Positions 9,562 to 17,546 of a stretch of DNA of 64,000 bases are shown piece by piece. The DNA is from CAITWD01 sp963842065. Its GTDB lineage: Bacteria > Actinomycetota > Thermoleophilia > Miltoncostaeales > Miltoncostaeaceae. A model generated the notes under the pieces. That model did no database searches and was not told the DNA's origin. It saw only the letters and a list, made by a program, of their open reading frames with translations. Made by a program: the position numbers and the translations under genes. The stretch is from assembly GCA_963842065.1 (NCBI GenBank), contig CAWJEW010000004.1:186001-250000 (forward strand), given 5' to 3'. Position 1 is the first letter of the stretch; every line of letters starts with the position of its first letter.

Positions 9562-10029
9562 GTGGCGCGAACGTGGTTGCAGATCCGGGTTGATCTTCTG
9601 GGTGGCAGGGACATCATCTGCGACCCTGCGCCGGGGCGGATCTTCATCGTGGGCCCGTCGCATTCGTTCGCGACGTTCGCTGAGGCGATCGATGCGGCGT
9701 TCGCGCGGTGGGATCTGTCGCACCTGCACACCTTCGAGCTCGCCGACGGACGACAGATCGGCTATCCCGACGACTCCTGGGGCCCCGAGATGGTCTGGCT
9801 CGACCACGCCAAGCTCAAGGTCTTCCGCGAAGTCACGCCTGGAGACGCGTTCACCTACACGTTTGACCTCGGCGACGATTGGCGCCACCAGTGCACGGTG
9901 CTGCCCGACAAAGCCGATCCGCTCAAAGAGTACGGCGACGTCCCGGATCATCCGGTGGCGATCTGGGGCTGGGGCTGGATCCCCGACCAATACGGGCGTC
10001 GCAGTCTCGACGATGACCGGGAGGGTTGA
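9562..10029 (+). CDS. Plasmid pRiA4b ORF-3-like protein (IS passenger)
   Basis: A 155-residue protein of the plasmid pRiA4b ORF-3-like family. The conserved core is visible: SHSFATFAEAIDAAFARWD, then HLHTFELADGRQIGYPDD, KVFREVTPGDAFTYTFDLGD and DWRHQCTVL. These proteins occur on plasmids and as passengers inside insertion sequences; their biochemical role is not established. The gene starts at a GTG 14 bp inside the left inverted repeat and its stop codon abuts the transposase stop on the other strand. It therefore belongs to the element rather than to the chromosome. The reading frame is intact, unlike the neighbouring transposase. Confidence 0.8.
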   Translation: MARTWLQIRVDLLGGRDIICDPAPGRIFIVGPSHSFATFAEAIDAAFARWDLSHLHTFELADGRQIGYPDDSWGPEMVWLDHAKLKVFREVTPGDAFTYTFDLGDDWRHQCTVLPDKADPLKEYGDVPDHPVAIWGWGWIPDQYGRRSLDDDREG

Positions 10030-10835
10030 TCAGGCGAGCGCCAAGCGGCGTTGGCACACCACCGCACAGCCGAGCAGCATGAACGCGTGGTGCACCTCGG
10101 CCGAGCGCTCGTAGCGGATTCTCAGCCGGCGCAAGTTGTGCAGATACAGCGAATGCGCGCTCGACGACCCATCGCTGCTTGCCGAGCCCGGAGCTGTGCG
10201 CGGTGCCGCGCCGGGCGATCACGGGCGTGATGCCACGCATCCGTAGCTCGCGGCGGTAGGTGTCGTGGTCGTAGCCACGATCGGCGAGCACCCGCTCGGC
10301 GTGCCTGCGGGGTCGTCCCCGTTGTCCGGTGACCGGGCCGACAGCGTCGATGAGCGGCAACAGCTGGGTGACATCATTGCGGTTCCCGCCGGTCAGGCTG
10401 ATCGCCAGCGGAATGCCCGTGGCCTGGGTGATCAGATGGTGCTTGGACCCGTTGCGGGCACGGTCGACCGGCGACGGCCCGGTTGAGGGGCCCCCCAAAA
10501 GCGCACGAATATGGCTGCCGTCGACCACCGCGGTCGACCAGTCGATCTGTCCGGCGGCGTTCAGGCGCCGCAACAGCTCACGGTGCAGACGCTCCCACAC
10601 CCCGGCTCGCTGCCAGGCAGCAAGCCGGCGATGGGCGGTCGCCGGTGAGCAGCCAAACTCAGAGGGCAGGTGTCGCCAGGCGATACCCGTGACCAGCACG
10701 AACACGATCGCGTTGAAGCACACCCGGTCATCGACTCAGCAGACGACCACCGCGTGGATCCGGCCGGTGGGCGGGCAGCAACGGCTCGACGACCTCCCAC
10801 AACTCGTCGCGAACCCTCCACACGGACTGAGCCAC
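10030..10835 (-). pseudogene. IS5-family transposase with two frameshifts
   Basis: A DDE transposase of the IS5 group. Starting at a GTG (10835), the N-terminus reads VWRVRDELWEVVEPLLPAHR. A one-base shift near 10732 leads to VCFNAIVFVLVTGIAWRHLP and the DDE core IDWSTAVVDGSHIRAL, TGGNRNDVTQLLPLID and RGYDHDTYRRELR. A second shift near 10127, after RWVVERAF, leads to YLHNLRRLRIRYERSAEVHH and the normal family end, with a stop at 10030. The total of about 265 residues is normal. It lies inside the inverted ends of the 9528-10926 element. Confidence 0.85.
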
Positions 10836-10931
10836 GGGATGCCTCCACAGCCGAGGTTATGTCTACCTCAGACGCTTCGCCTCCTCGCCATGAAAACCTT
10901 CGCGGTGGGGTATTGAGAAGCTTCTTAATGC

Positions 10932-10960
10932 GTCCGGGTTACGTCAACTTCCTTATCCCC
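10932..10960 (+). repeat. 29-bp dispersed repeat, copy 1
   Basis: This copy matches 25666-25694 with one mismatch in 29 bases. It lies directly outside the right end of the IS5-type element, is non-coding, and is followed by a short hairpin-forming sequence. Origin unknown. Confidence 0.8.
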
Positions 10961-11094
10961 TCATTCCTCTGAGGAAATGCTGCGGGAAAGTGACGCACCC
11001 CGCGGAGCGCATTTGGGCGGATTTGGGCGGATACAAACAGGCTCCGAAGGTGGCCCAAGAGTGACGCGAAGTCGCGTATCCATAAGGGTTTTGG

Positions 11095-11146
11095 CGAAGG
11101 CGACGGCCGGAATCGAACCGGCTCATGGCGGTTTTGCAGACCGCGC
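11095..11146 (-). other. tRNA-Cys 3' fragment, candidate attachment site (left copy)
   Basis: Read on the minus strand, this is the 3' half of a tRNA-Cys: the anticodon stem-loop GCGGTCTGCAAAACCGC (anticodon GCA), a variable loop, and a T arm with GGTTCGATTCC. The 5' half is absent. A 52-bp perfect copy lies at 48878-48929. The integrase gene ends 76 bp away, so this is the probable attachment site of the 11.1-18.2 kb element. Upstream, at about 11013-11034, are tandem GGGCGGAT-type repeats. Confidence 0.8.
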
Positions 11147-11221
11147 GACGCATTCTCAGATGCCGTTGACCATGCGGGAAGTCGGTGGCGCTGGTGGTTT
11201 TTGTCGCACCACCTGTCGCAG

Positions 11222-12457
11222 TCACCCGTCCAGCGCGGCGAGCCGTGCCCGTGTGTTGGCCTCTTCGAGATAGGCATCGGCCAACACGGCAGCCTCGTCC
11301 TCACCGCCCGGCATCAGGTGGCCATAGCGGTCGAACGTGGTGGAGATGCTTGCGTGGCCCATGTACACCGACAACGCTTTCGCGTTGACCCCCGCGGCGA
11401 TCATCAGGGAAGCGAACGTGTGGTGGCACTCATGCAACGTGATCGGCTCAAGGCCGGCGGCGAGCCAGGATCGGCGCGCCCGTTGCTGGACGCTGGACAG
11501 GGCGAGATGCTCCGTAGTGTTCCCAGGGAATACGAGCCCGTCGGCTGGTCCCGCCATGCGCAGATCAAGCAGGATGTCGCGCAGGACGCCCAGCACGGGC
11601 ACTTTACGTCTGCCAGCGCGCGACTTCGGGGCCACGTAGACCTTGGACTTCGGATCCCACGCGCGTTCGACGCGGATGATTCCGGTCGCCAGGTCCACAC
11701 AATCCCACGCCAGCGCCTGCGACTCGCCCGCACGCAGCCCGCTGTAGATGGCGGTCGCCCAAATGGGGCGATCGTGCGCAGGCAACGCCGCGAGGAGTGT
11801 GTCGGCCTCATCCGGTGATGCGATGCGATCACGCCGCCCACGGACGGCGGGAAGCTCGACACCCTCGACCGGATTGATCGCCAGCACGCCACGAGACACC
11901 GCACGGCGGTAGATCACGCGGAGCGGCATCAGCGTGTTCCTGATCGTCGACGGATCCAACCCTTCCGCCACGAGCGTGTCCACGTATGCGTGCACCATCA
12001 GGCGGTCGATGGCTTCCACCCGGTGACCGCCCAGCGCCGGCAGCACGCGCCTCGTCAGCGATGCCTCGTAGCTGCGCACCACAGATGGCTTGTAGGCGTC
12101 GCCGGACCGATTGCGCACCGATCCATCCCGGGCGCCTGCGAGCCATTCCTGAGCCGCCTGGTGCAGCGTGATGCCCGTTGGGCCGCGACGAATGCCCTGG
12201 CGAATGTCGCGCATGGCATCCGAGCGCCATACCTTGGCCGCTGCGAGCGTTGGAAAGGTCGCGTAGATCCGCTTGCCAGACCGCCGGTCGAAGACTTCCG
12301 CGAGGTACTTCGGCGAGCAGCTGCACCGGGATCCCTGCGCGCTCTTGCAGGCCGTACGGTGCCTGACGACGATACCCTCATGCGCACGGCTGGCCGCCAC
12401 ATCGCCCTCCTGGTCGTTAGTGCCGCGACGGTACACCTCGTCCGGGCGGGGTGTCAT
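11222..12457 (-). CDS. Phage-type tyrosine integrase with a substituted catalytic Arg
   Basis: A 411-residue site-specific recombinase of the actinobacterial phage-integrase type. It has an arm-binding N-terminus (FDRRSGKRIYATFPTLAAA), a core-binding SAM-like domain (about 130-215) and a catalytic domain. Arg I is in YSGLRAGESQAL and the Lys region is KSKVYVAPKSRAGRRKVP. The distal part YMGHASISTTFDRYGHLMP carries the second His and the Tyr nucleophile. The usual HxxR motif reads HECHHTFAS, so the second catalytic Arg is His (CAC). That change would be expected to cripple strand exchange. It is the last gene of the minus-strand operon; its ATG overlaps the Xis stop by 4 bp, and a tRNA-Cys fragment follows. 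Confidence 0.93.
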   Translation of the reverse strand: MTPRPDEVYRRGTNDQEGDVAASRAHEGIVVRHRTACKSAQGSRCSCSPKYLAEVFDRRSGKRIYATFPTLAAAKVWRSDAMRDIRQGIRRGPTGITLHQAAQEWLAGARDGSVRNRSGDAYKPSVVRSYEASLTRRVLPALGGHRVEAIDRLMVHAYVDTLVAEGLDPSTIRNTLMPLRVIYRRAVSRGVLAINPVEGVELPAVRGRRDRIASPDEADTLLAALPAHDRPIWATAIYSGLRAGESQALAWDCVDLATGIIRVERAWDPKSKVYVAPKSRAGRRKVPVLGVLRDILLDLRMAGPADGLVFPGNTTEHLALSSVQQRARRSWLAAGLEPITLHECHHTFASLMIAAGVNAKALSVYMGHASISTTFDRYGHLMPGGEDEAAVLADAYLEEANTRARLAALDG

Positions 12458-12654
12458 CGCTTGCCGTCCAGTGTCAACGCCGCGGCGCGGTCGAGCCAGC
12501 GTTCCAGCTCGGCGATCGGGACGAGCTTGCGCCGGCCACGACGAACGATGCGCAGGTCCGGTGCGATGTGCGCGTCAAAGTAATCGCGCGAGACTCCGAG
12601 CGATTGCGCAGCTTCGTCGGGACTCAGCGCGAGCCGTGGCGAAGCAGGTGTCAT
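12454..12654 (-). CDS. Excisionase-like helix-turn-helix protein
   Basis: A 66-residue MerR/Xis-type winged-helix protein. LSPDEAAQSLGVSRDYFDAH forms the helix-turn-helix, and VRRGRRKLVPIAELERWLD is the typical wing and closing helix. Its stop overlaps the integrase start (ATGA), and its ATG overlaps the HNH gene stop in the same way, so translation is probably coupled. In such elements the protein acts as a recombination directionality factor or a small DNA-binding regulator; which applies here is inferred from the position next to the integrase. The start was chosen as the ATG at 12654, where family similarity begins; the frame is open further upstream as a shadow of the HNH gene. Confidence 0.85.
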   Translation of the reverse strand: MTPASPRLALSPDEAAQSLGVSRDYFDAHIAPDLRIVRRGRRKLVPIAELERWLDRAAALTLDGKR

Positions 12655-12965
12655 TGGCGCCTGCGCTTGCACGAGCTGTGAAGCATTCTGGTGGCGTGAG
12701 TGCCCGGTCCACACTCGTGATCGAGGTCGAGTGCCTCTCCGGGCAGCATCGTTCGCCCGCACCAGGCGCAGGGCGTGCCGTAGGCCAGCGGCAGCAGCGT
12801 CCGGCGCAAGCGCTTGTGCTCGGCGCCGTAGCCGCGCTCGACCGTGGTCAGCAGGTGCCGTCCGGCGGGCAAACGGGCCGGTTTCGGCGGGCAGACCGGG
12901 CAGTCGGTGCGGATCGGCATCGGCCGACCGCAGCGGATGCACGTCGTCAGCGGCCTACCAGTCAT
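12651..12965 (-). CDS. HNH endonuclease
   Basis: A small HNH nuclease of the phage type, 104 residues from the ATG at 12965 (an alternative ATG at 12986 adds seven). A zinc-binding pair CIRCGRPM and a second set CPVC are followed by CAWCGRTMLPGEALDLDHE, the HNH core with the Asp-His, and HSSCKRRR, the closing Cys and basic tail. In tailed phages such proteins sit beside the terminase genes and support headful or cohesive-end cleavage. Here the gene follows the large terminase directly, with the start overlapping the terminase stop. The juxtaposition supports a packaging role. Confidence 0.88.
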   Translation of the reverse strand: MTGRPLTTCIRCGRPMPIRTDCPVCPPKPARLPAGRHLLTTVERGYGAEHKRLRRTLLPLAYGTPCAWCGRTMLPGEALDLDHECGPGTHATRMLHSSCKRRRQ

Positions 12966-14448
12966 CTTCGTCGTCCGGTATGTCATTGAGATTCACGCAA
13001 CGAGCCGGTTCTCTGGGCGTCGGTGCCTCGGTCGGCATGACCGCGACGGCCTGCGTGGCGAGCACCGCGGCGATACAGGCGTCGATCAGACGCCCCGGGC
13101 CGGACTTCTCGAGTTTGTACCTGCCCTCGGCGTTGCCGATGCGCCGCAGGCGCGCGTTGAGGACATGGCGCGTCAAGGTCTTATCTCCAGTGTGAAATAG
13201 GCGGCCTTCCTGGAGCTCGGTACGGAATCTGTCGATCGCCGGCACCATCCGGCCATGCGTCGCGGTCCAGAACGCCACAACGCGGTCCGGCCATTGCTCG
13301 GCCCAGCGTTCGACCTCGGCCCGCCAGTGCGGCGGATCGGCGTACAGATAGCCCACGTCGAAGCGCTCGAAGGCGTCCTCGAGCGCCTGATGGACCTCGG
13401 CGCGGTCGATCCGCCAGCCCTCCGGCGCGTCAACGGGGCGCTCGGAGATCAGCAAGGGCACCAGCAGGCCGTCGACCGTGCAGGCCACCAGCGCCGTCGC
13501 GTCACCGCTGATACTGCCGTCGAATCCGAGCCCGATCCGCTCACCGGGCTTCAGACGGTCGTCGCGGCGCTGCTGGGACCACGTGATCGGGTCGACGGCG
13601 GCTCCGGAACCCGCGCTGGGGACGTTGAAGAAGTACCTCACCGACTCCTGCCAGGGCGCACCCGCGCCGCGCACGTCGACAAGGACGCGGTCGAGATCGA
13701 CCCACGGTGCGCCTTGGTAGACCTCGGCGAGCAATTCGCGCAGCTGGTCCTCGGTCATATCGGGCGTGGGGAGGCTCGACGGACGGTTGGCGACGAACAG
13801 AATGCCGCCATCCGTGGCCGCCTCGGCCTCGGTCGCCTCCGCGACGGTGTCCATACCGAGCTCCGGCGCGTTACTGAGCTCAAGTACTCGTCCGTTGGTC
13901 TTGGACGCATTGCGGCGGATCGTGCGGGCCAGCTTGTCGCCGCCGTTGTGCCGATTCCAGTTCTGGGTCTCGTCCAGCAGCGCGAAGGTGACCCGCTGGC
14001 CATCCCTGGCCGGCGCCGATGAGGTCACCGCCTCCAGTTTTGCGCCCGGTACGGCAGGCAGGTAGAGCCGTCCGCGGCCCAGATCGATGCCCAATGCGGC
14101 CGCCGCGGCGTTGTGGTTCTCGCTCAACATGCTCCAGATGAGGACGTAGACGTTGCTGGCGGCCTGCTCCTCGCTCGAGGCGGCCAGCTGCACCCACGGC
14201 ACGCGCGGTGCGACCGGTCCGGCGAACTCCGCCAGACAGATGACGGCACCGAGGGGTGACTTGCCCCAGCCCTTCGGCATCTGCAACGCCGCGCGCCGGT
14301 AGAGCGGGCGATCGCCCGCGGTGCGGTACATCTCGAGCACGAAGCGAGCCTGATCGTCGCTCAGGACCAACGGCTCGGTCGGATCGGATGGGCTGGGCAG
14401 GTGCTCATAGGCCCAGCGGAGCACCTGACGGCCGCGTTCGTCGCTCAT
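12955..14448 (-). CDS. Phage terminase large subunit
   Basis: A 497-residue packaging motor and nuclease, starting MSDERGRQVLRWAYEHLP; the frame is open 79 codons further upstream, but that part overlaps the small subunit. Walker A is in LQMPKGWGKSPLGA (about residue 60). Walker B is in VTFALLDETQNWN. The nuclease domain carries GLGFDGSISGDATALV with its metal-binding Asp, YLYADPPHW, and the late Asp in GRLIDACIAAVLA. Both catalytic halves therefore look complete. Its start overlaps the stop of the small subunit (TGATG) and its stop overlaps the HNH gene. No portal, capsid or tail gene lies nearby, so the element would have to package with proteins from elsewhere. Confidence 0.93.
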   Translation of the reverse strand: MSDERGRQVLRWAYEHLPSPSDPTEPLVLSDDQARFVLEMYRTAGDRPLYRRAALQMPKGWGKSPLGAVICLAEFAGPVAPRVPWVQLAASSEEQAASNVYVLIWSMLSENHNAAAAALGIDLGRGRLYLPAVPGAKLEAVTSSAPARDGQRVTFALLDETQNWNRHNGGDKLARTIRRNASKTNGRVLELSNAPELGMDTVAEATEAEAATDGGILFVANRPSSLPTPDMTEDQLRELLAEVYQGAPWVDLDRVLVDVRGAGAPWQESVRYFFNVPSAGSGAAVDPITWSQQRRDDRLKPGERIGLGFDGSISGDATALVACTVDGLLVPLLISERPVDAPEGWRIDRAEVHQALEDAFERFDVGYLYADPPHWRAEVERWAEQWPDRVVAFWTATHGRMVPAIDRFRTELQEGRLFHTGDKTLTRHVLNARLRRIGNAEGRYKLEKSGPGRLIDACIAAVLATQAVAVMPTEAPTPREPARCVNLNDIPDDEDDW

Positions 14449-14840
14449 CAGGCCGTCCCGTAGAGGTGTTGGTAGGGATCTTCGGACGCTTGCGGCGCTT
14501 CGGGCTCGAGTTGCTCGACGGTCAGGCGGTGGCGGAGCATCGCGGCCGGCGTCATGCCGAGATCCCCGGCCAGGCGCGCGACCTGCGAGTGCTCCGGGCG
14601 CTCGAGCGAGAGCTTGACGTACTGCGCGACGATCGACGGGTGGATCCCGAGCTCGTGCCACCACGCGGCGACCGGCAGCGCCCACAACTCGCGCCAGCGT
14701 GTGCGCTCCAGGTCGGTGGGGTCACCATCCGGCCACTTCGGCGCGCGCGCGGTGCATTTGCGCGGCAAAACGGTCCATTCCTCGGGCCGATTGCGCCTCC
14801 GGAGGGTCTCGGATGGCTTACGCCGCGGCGTCAAAGTCAC
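14448..14840 (-). CDS. Putative phage terminase small subunit
   Basis: A 130-residue basic protein directly upstream of, and overlapping, the large terminase. RTRWRELWALPVAAWWHELG and HPSIVAQYVKLSLERPEHSQ are followed by VARLAGDLGMTPAAMLRHRL, a helix-turn-helix-like stretch found in actinophage small terminases (P27-like). The N-terminus PRKCTARAPKWP matches the usual start of such proteins. In phages it recognises the packaging site and delivers DNA to the large subunit. The assignment rests on position plus these motifs. The gene is the first of the packaging half of the operon and follows a 470-bp non-coding gap. Confidence 0.78.
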   Translation of the reverse strand: MTLTPRRKPSETLRRRNRPEEWTVLPRKCTARAPKWPDGDPTDLERTRWRELWALPVAAWWHELGIHPSIVAQYVKLSLERPEHSQVARLAGDLGMTPAAMLRHRLTVEQLEPEAPQASEDPYQHLYGTA

Positions 14841-15309
14841 CCTCCCGGCGTTTTTGATGCGTACAAATTGCGAGGCCCATTGGCAGCGGGGTCACGGCGA
14901 ACTGATCCGGCAAGATTCGACCCCCCCTACCCGGCCGGCAGCACACGAGACCTCTACTTGCACGTGCAGCACACGCCAGGGCCGCACAGGACCGCACACG
15001 TGCCAGAGCGTCGAGACGATGGGCACCGGTCCACTTCCATCCCGGTCGGAATAATCCACCGGCCGGCGGGCGACGGTTACCACCCCTGGGCCCGGAGGGT
15101 TCAGGAGGGTCGTCATCGCCGGCCACCCTCGCGCGTGCGCGTGCGTAGTGCCCGGGAGTCGGGCAGTGGACAGATGTATCCAGAGCCCGATAAGTAGTTA
15201 GTAAGGCACTGGATCGGGTTGTGGCGCCTTGCAGGGATTTCAGAAACGGCCATTTTCAGAGTCGGGCACTGGCCGTTTGCGGCGCTCGGGCACTGGCTGG
15301 CGGCACCGG
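14841..15309. other. Non-coding gap with repeats between replication and packaging modules
   Basis: No convincing gene is seen in this 469-bp stretch. It contains two direct copies of TCGGGCACTGGC (15262-15273 and 15286-15297) and the motif TAGTAAGGCAC (15199-15209), which recurs at 17514-17524 beside the XRE gene. A promoter for the packaging genes, a replication origin or a packaging site could all lie here; nothing in the sequence decides between them. Confidence 0.5.
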
Positions 15310-16395
15310 TCATCTCGGCGCCTGCGTTCGTTCGATCGTCCACCTGGTCGCCTTGCCAAGCACGTCCCGTTCGGGCACCGAACGGATCAGGCCGGCGTCG
15401 GAAAGGCTGCCGCGCAGGTTGCGGATCGTCTTTGCACTGATCCCGGCCTCCGCGGCGACACGTGCGTCAAGCGCGTCGGACTCCTGCGACCCCTCTGCAT
15501 CGAGGATGTCGAGGATCAGCTCGCGTGCCGCGGCGCTCTTGCTCGGCGACTTGTCGATGCGCTTGGTAAGGATCTCGTCAATGTTCCGTCCCGCGCCGGC
15601 GTCGATTAGAGAGGTGATGTCCACCGGGGGATCGACATCGACGAGCTCCAGGCGTACCGCCCGCGCCGTGCTGCTCTTTGGCCCGCGGTTGCCGGCGAGG
15701 ACCTGGTAGTGGAACAACAGCTCGTCCTCGTCGTCCTGCGCCATGCCGATCACACAGCGCGGCACGTCAACCCAGGCGGTCGACCCGAGCACGCTGGCGA
15801 GCGCGCCGCTGGTGACGTCCTTTTTCAGGTGGCGCACCCCGACGATCAGACACCCCAGCCGATCTGAGAGTTCGTTGAGCGGCGCCGTCGCGTCGCGGAT
15901 GGGCCCCTCCTGGTCGGTGTTCGCCCCGCGGAGGTGGTTGCCGACCGGGTCGATGATGACCAGCCCGACGTTGCCCATCCCACGCGCCGTTTCCTCGAGC
16001 CAGGCGAGGTCATCCGGCAGCACGAACTTCCTGGTGACGATCTTGACCAGGCCAGGCGAGGCATCGCCGCCGGCCGCCAGAAAGCGCGGCAGGAAGTCCA
16101 GTTCGACGCTGTCCTCGGACGTGACCACGAGAACGTGCTTGGGCACGCCGTATAGCCAGCCGCGAGTGCACCGGGCCGCCAGGCCGCACATCAACGTGCC
16201 CTTACAGACGCCCTTCTTGCCGGTGAACAGCGTGTAGCAGTTGCGCTGCCAGAACGGCCGGTCGAGCCACTCCACGCGTCGCACCTGGAACTCGCTCAGA
16301 TCCTTGACGCCGCAGGCCCTCGGGACACCATTGTTGTTGATCGGCTCCGGCGGCACCGCCTTCAGGACCCTGGCCTTGATCTCGTCAGTCGACAT
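15310..16395 (-). CDS. AAA family ATPase (RepA-like, AAA_25)
   Basis: A 361-residue RecA-fold ATPase of the kind paired with prim-pol in actinobacterial mobile elements. The Walker A region reads LFTGKKGVCKGTLMC, close to the common GEEGVGKGT form but with Cys in place of the last Gly before Lys. Walker B is in NVGLVIIDPVGNHL, followed by LNELSDRLGCLIVGVRHLKK with a sensor-like region. The C-terminus holds a winged helix (AEAGISAKTIRNLRGSLSDAG) of the replication-initiator type. The start overlaps the end of the prim-pol gene by 11 bp, so the two are one transcript. It is likely a replicative helicase or loader for the element. Confidence 0.88.
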   Translation of the reverse strand: MSTDEIKARVLKAVPPEPINNNGVPRACGVKDLSEFQVRRVEWLDRPFWQRNCYTLFTGKKGVCKGTLMCGLAARCTRGWLYGVPKHVLVVTSEDSVELDFLPRFLAAGGDASPGLVKIVTRKFVLPDDLAWLEETARGMGNVGLVIIDPVGNHLRGANTDQEGPIRDATAPLNELSDRLGCLIVGVRHLKKDVTSGALASVLGSTAWVDVPRCVIGMAQDDEDELLFHYQVLAGNRGPKSSTARAVRLELVDVDPPVDITSLIDAGAGRNIDEILTKRIDKSPSKSAAARELILDILDAEGSQESDALDARVAAEAGISAKTIRNLRGSLSDAGLIRSVPERDVLGKATRWTIERTQAPR

Positions 16396-17191
16396 GCCGG
16401 CCGCCGATCGCGCTGGCGACGGTGCGCTCGATCTCCCGCTCTGGCAGGCCCGTCAGATCGGCCGCCATCCTCAGCACTTCGAGCGCGTTGTGCTCTTCGA
16501 GATCGCCGGAGGCGATCAGGTCCAGTACGCGTCGGGTCCGGGCGTAGAGCGTCTGGTTGCGTGCGCCCTCCGGGGCACCGGCCACCTCATCGATGGTCGC
16601 CAGCAGCGCCGTGCGCCCGTAGGGCGTGTGCGAGTCGATGCGCGGGTCATAGGGCGGCACGCTGGGACCGATAGATCCCAGGGTCTCCAGGATCCACTCA
16701 GGAGCCGTTTGTGGCGCCAGTCGTGCCGGCGGCATTACCCAGCGGTAAACAGACCCGTTCGGATGCACCGATGGGGGCGCCACGACGTAACCCGGACCGC
16801 GCAGGTCGACGTTCGGGAACACCCCGACCGTCCCTCGCGGCTCACGAGCGTCCGGGACCCCGTAGATCAGATGACCGCCTCCCGAGCCGGTCTCGGTGCA
16901 GCAGGTGACGGGCCCGGGGTACTCGACGCCGAGCTCCGACCACGTTCTCAGGCCGTCGGGGCCGTCCAGGTCGACGGCGCACAGGCCGTTGCCTTGCAAT
17001 GGCAGGCCGACGTTGGCATCGGGGTCGGTCAGCCACCAGCGTCGAATCTGATTGGGATCCGTCGTCGCGTCCTGGAAGCCCCGGGACGTCAAAGGTTTCT
17101 TGCCGCGTGCGACGAGCGGGAAGATCGCCACAGGCCAATCAAAGACCCGGCCCTCGATGTAGGCGAGCGCGTGCTGATGCATCCCGCTCAT
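16385..17191 (-). CDS. Bifunctional DNA primase/polymerase (prim-pol)
   Basis: A 268-residue archaeo-eukaryotic-type primase/polymerase. The fold opens with FPLVARGKKPLTSRGFQDAT. The metal-binding motif is in GLCAVDLDGPDG. The second motif is GSGGGHLIYG with its His, and the third is in NVDLRGPGYVVAPPSVHPNG. The C-terminus reads ARNQTLYARTRRVLDLIASG, the helical tail typical of these proteins. It would prime and copy the element's own DNA together with the AAA ATPase encoded next. Its start overlaps the XRE gene stop by 4 bp. All core residues are in place. Confidence 0.92.
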   Translation of the reverse strand: MSGMHQHALAYIEGRVFDWPVAIFPLVARGKKPLTSRGFQDATTDPNQIRRWWLTDPDANVGLPLQGNGLCAVDLDGPDGLRTWSELGVEYPGPVTCCTETGSGGGHLIYGVPDAREPRGTVGVFPNVDLRGPGYVVAPPSVHPNGSVYRWVMPPARLAPQTAPEWILETLGSIGPSVPPYDPRIDSHTPYGRTALLATIDEVAGAPEGARNQTLYARTRRVLDLIASGDLEEHNALEVLRMAADLTGLPEREIERTVASAIGGRHVD

Positions 17192-17430
17192 CGGACGCCC
17201 TCAATAGCAAGGCGGTCGAGAATCTCAATGTACGTCGCCCGGAGCTGACCTCTTGGCTCGCGCCCGCCTGTCTCCCAACGACTGACCGTCGCTCGGTCGA
17301 CGCCGAGCACCGCAGCGATGTCGGCCTGAGAGAGCCGTGCACGCTGGCGCAGGAGCCGGCATACCGGCGGTTCAGGCAGTCGCCGCCGCGAGTGGGAAGC
17401 CGCGACGAGGTCGTCAATACTCGTTTCCAT
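17188..17430 (-). CDS. XRE-family helix-turn-helix regulator
   Basis: An 80-residue DNA-binding protein starting METSIDDLVAAS. The Cro/C1-type HTH is RARLSQADIAAVLGVDRATV followed by SRWETGGREPRGQ. The frame is open upstream, but the ATG at 17430 matches the length of such regulators and leaves a 116-bp operator region before the divergent gene at 17547. It is the first gene of the prim-pol/terminase operon and probably the element's repressor, acting on the palindromic sites just upstream. The stop overlaps the prim-pol ATG. Confidence 0.88.
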   Translation of the reverse strand: METSIDDLVAASHSRRRLPEPPVCRLLRQRARLSQADIAAVLGVDRATVSRWETGGREPRGQLRATYIEILDRLAIEGVR

Positions 17431-17546
17431 ATAGCCACTCTGACACGCTAGCGGTAACACTTGAAGACGATTTCTAGAGGCACTTTGGTGCCACGTCACT
17501 ATCGCTAGCAAGCTAGTAAGGCACGATTCTGGTAACATGCCTCGAC
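17431..17546. promoter_or_regulatory. Divergent promoter/operator region of the satellite-like element
   Basis: Between the XRE gene and the divergent gene lie several symmetric sites. GCTAGC occurs at 17447-17452 and 17504-17509, the second as part of CTAGCAAGCTAG (17505-17516). GGCACTTTGGTGCC (inverted GGCAC/GTGCC) lies near 17479-17492. GGTAACAC and GGTAACAT flank the set. The motif TAGTAAGGCAC at 17514-17524 recurs before the packaging genes. These are good candidates for XRE repressor sites; -35/-10 boxes are not clear. Confidence 0.6.

Larger units (their letters stand above)
9528..10926. mobile_element. IS5-family element carrying a pRiA4b-ORF3-like passenger
   Basis: Inverted ends are visible. 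The left end (9528-9548) begins AGAAGCTGTCTCAATACCC, and the right end (10905-10926), read on the other strand, gives AAGAAGCTTCTCAATACCC with one-base differences. Between them lie a plus-strand passenger gene and a minus-strand IS5-type transposase in convergent order. The element is about 1.4 kb. No clear target duplication could be assigned. The transposase is frameshifted, so the copy is probably dead unless the shifts are sequencing errors. Confidence 0.7.
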
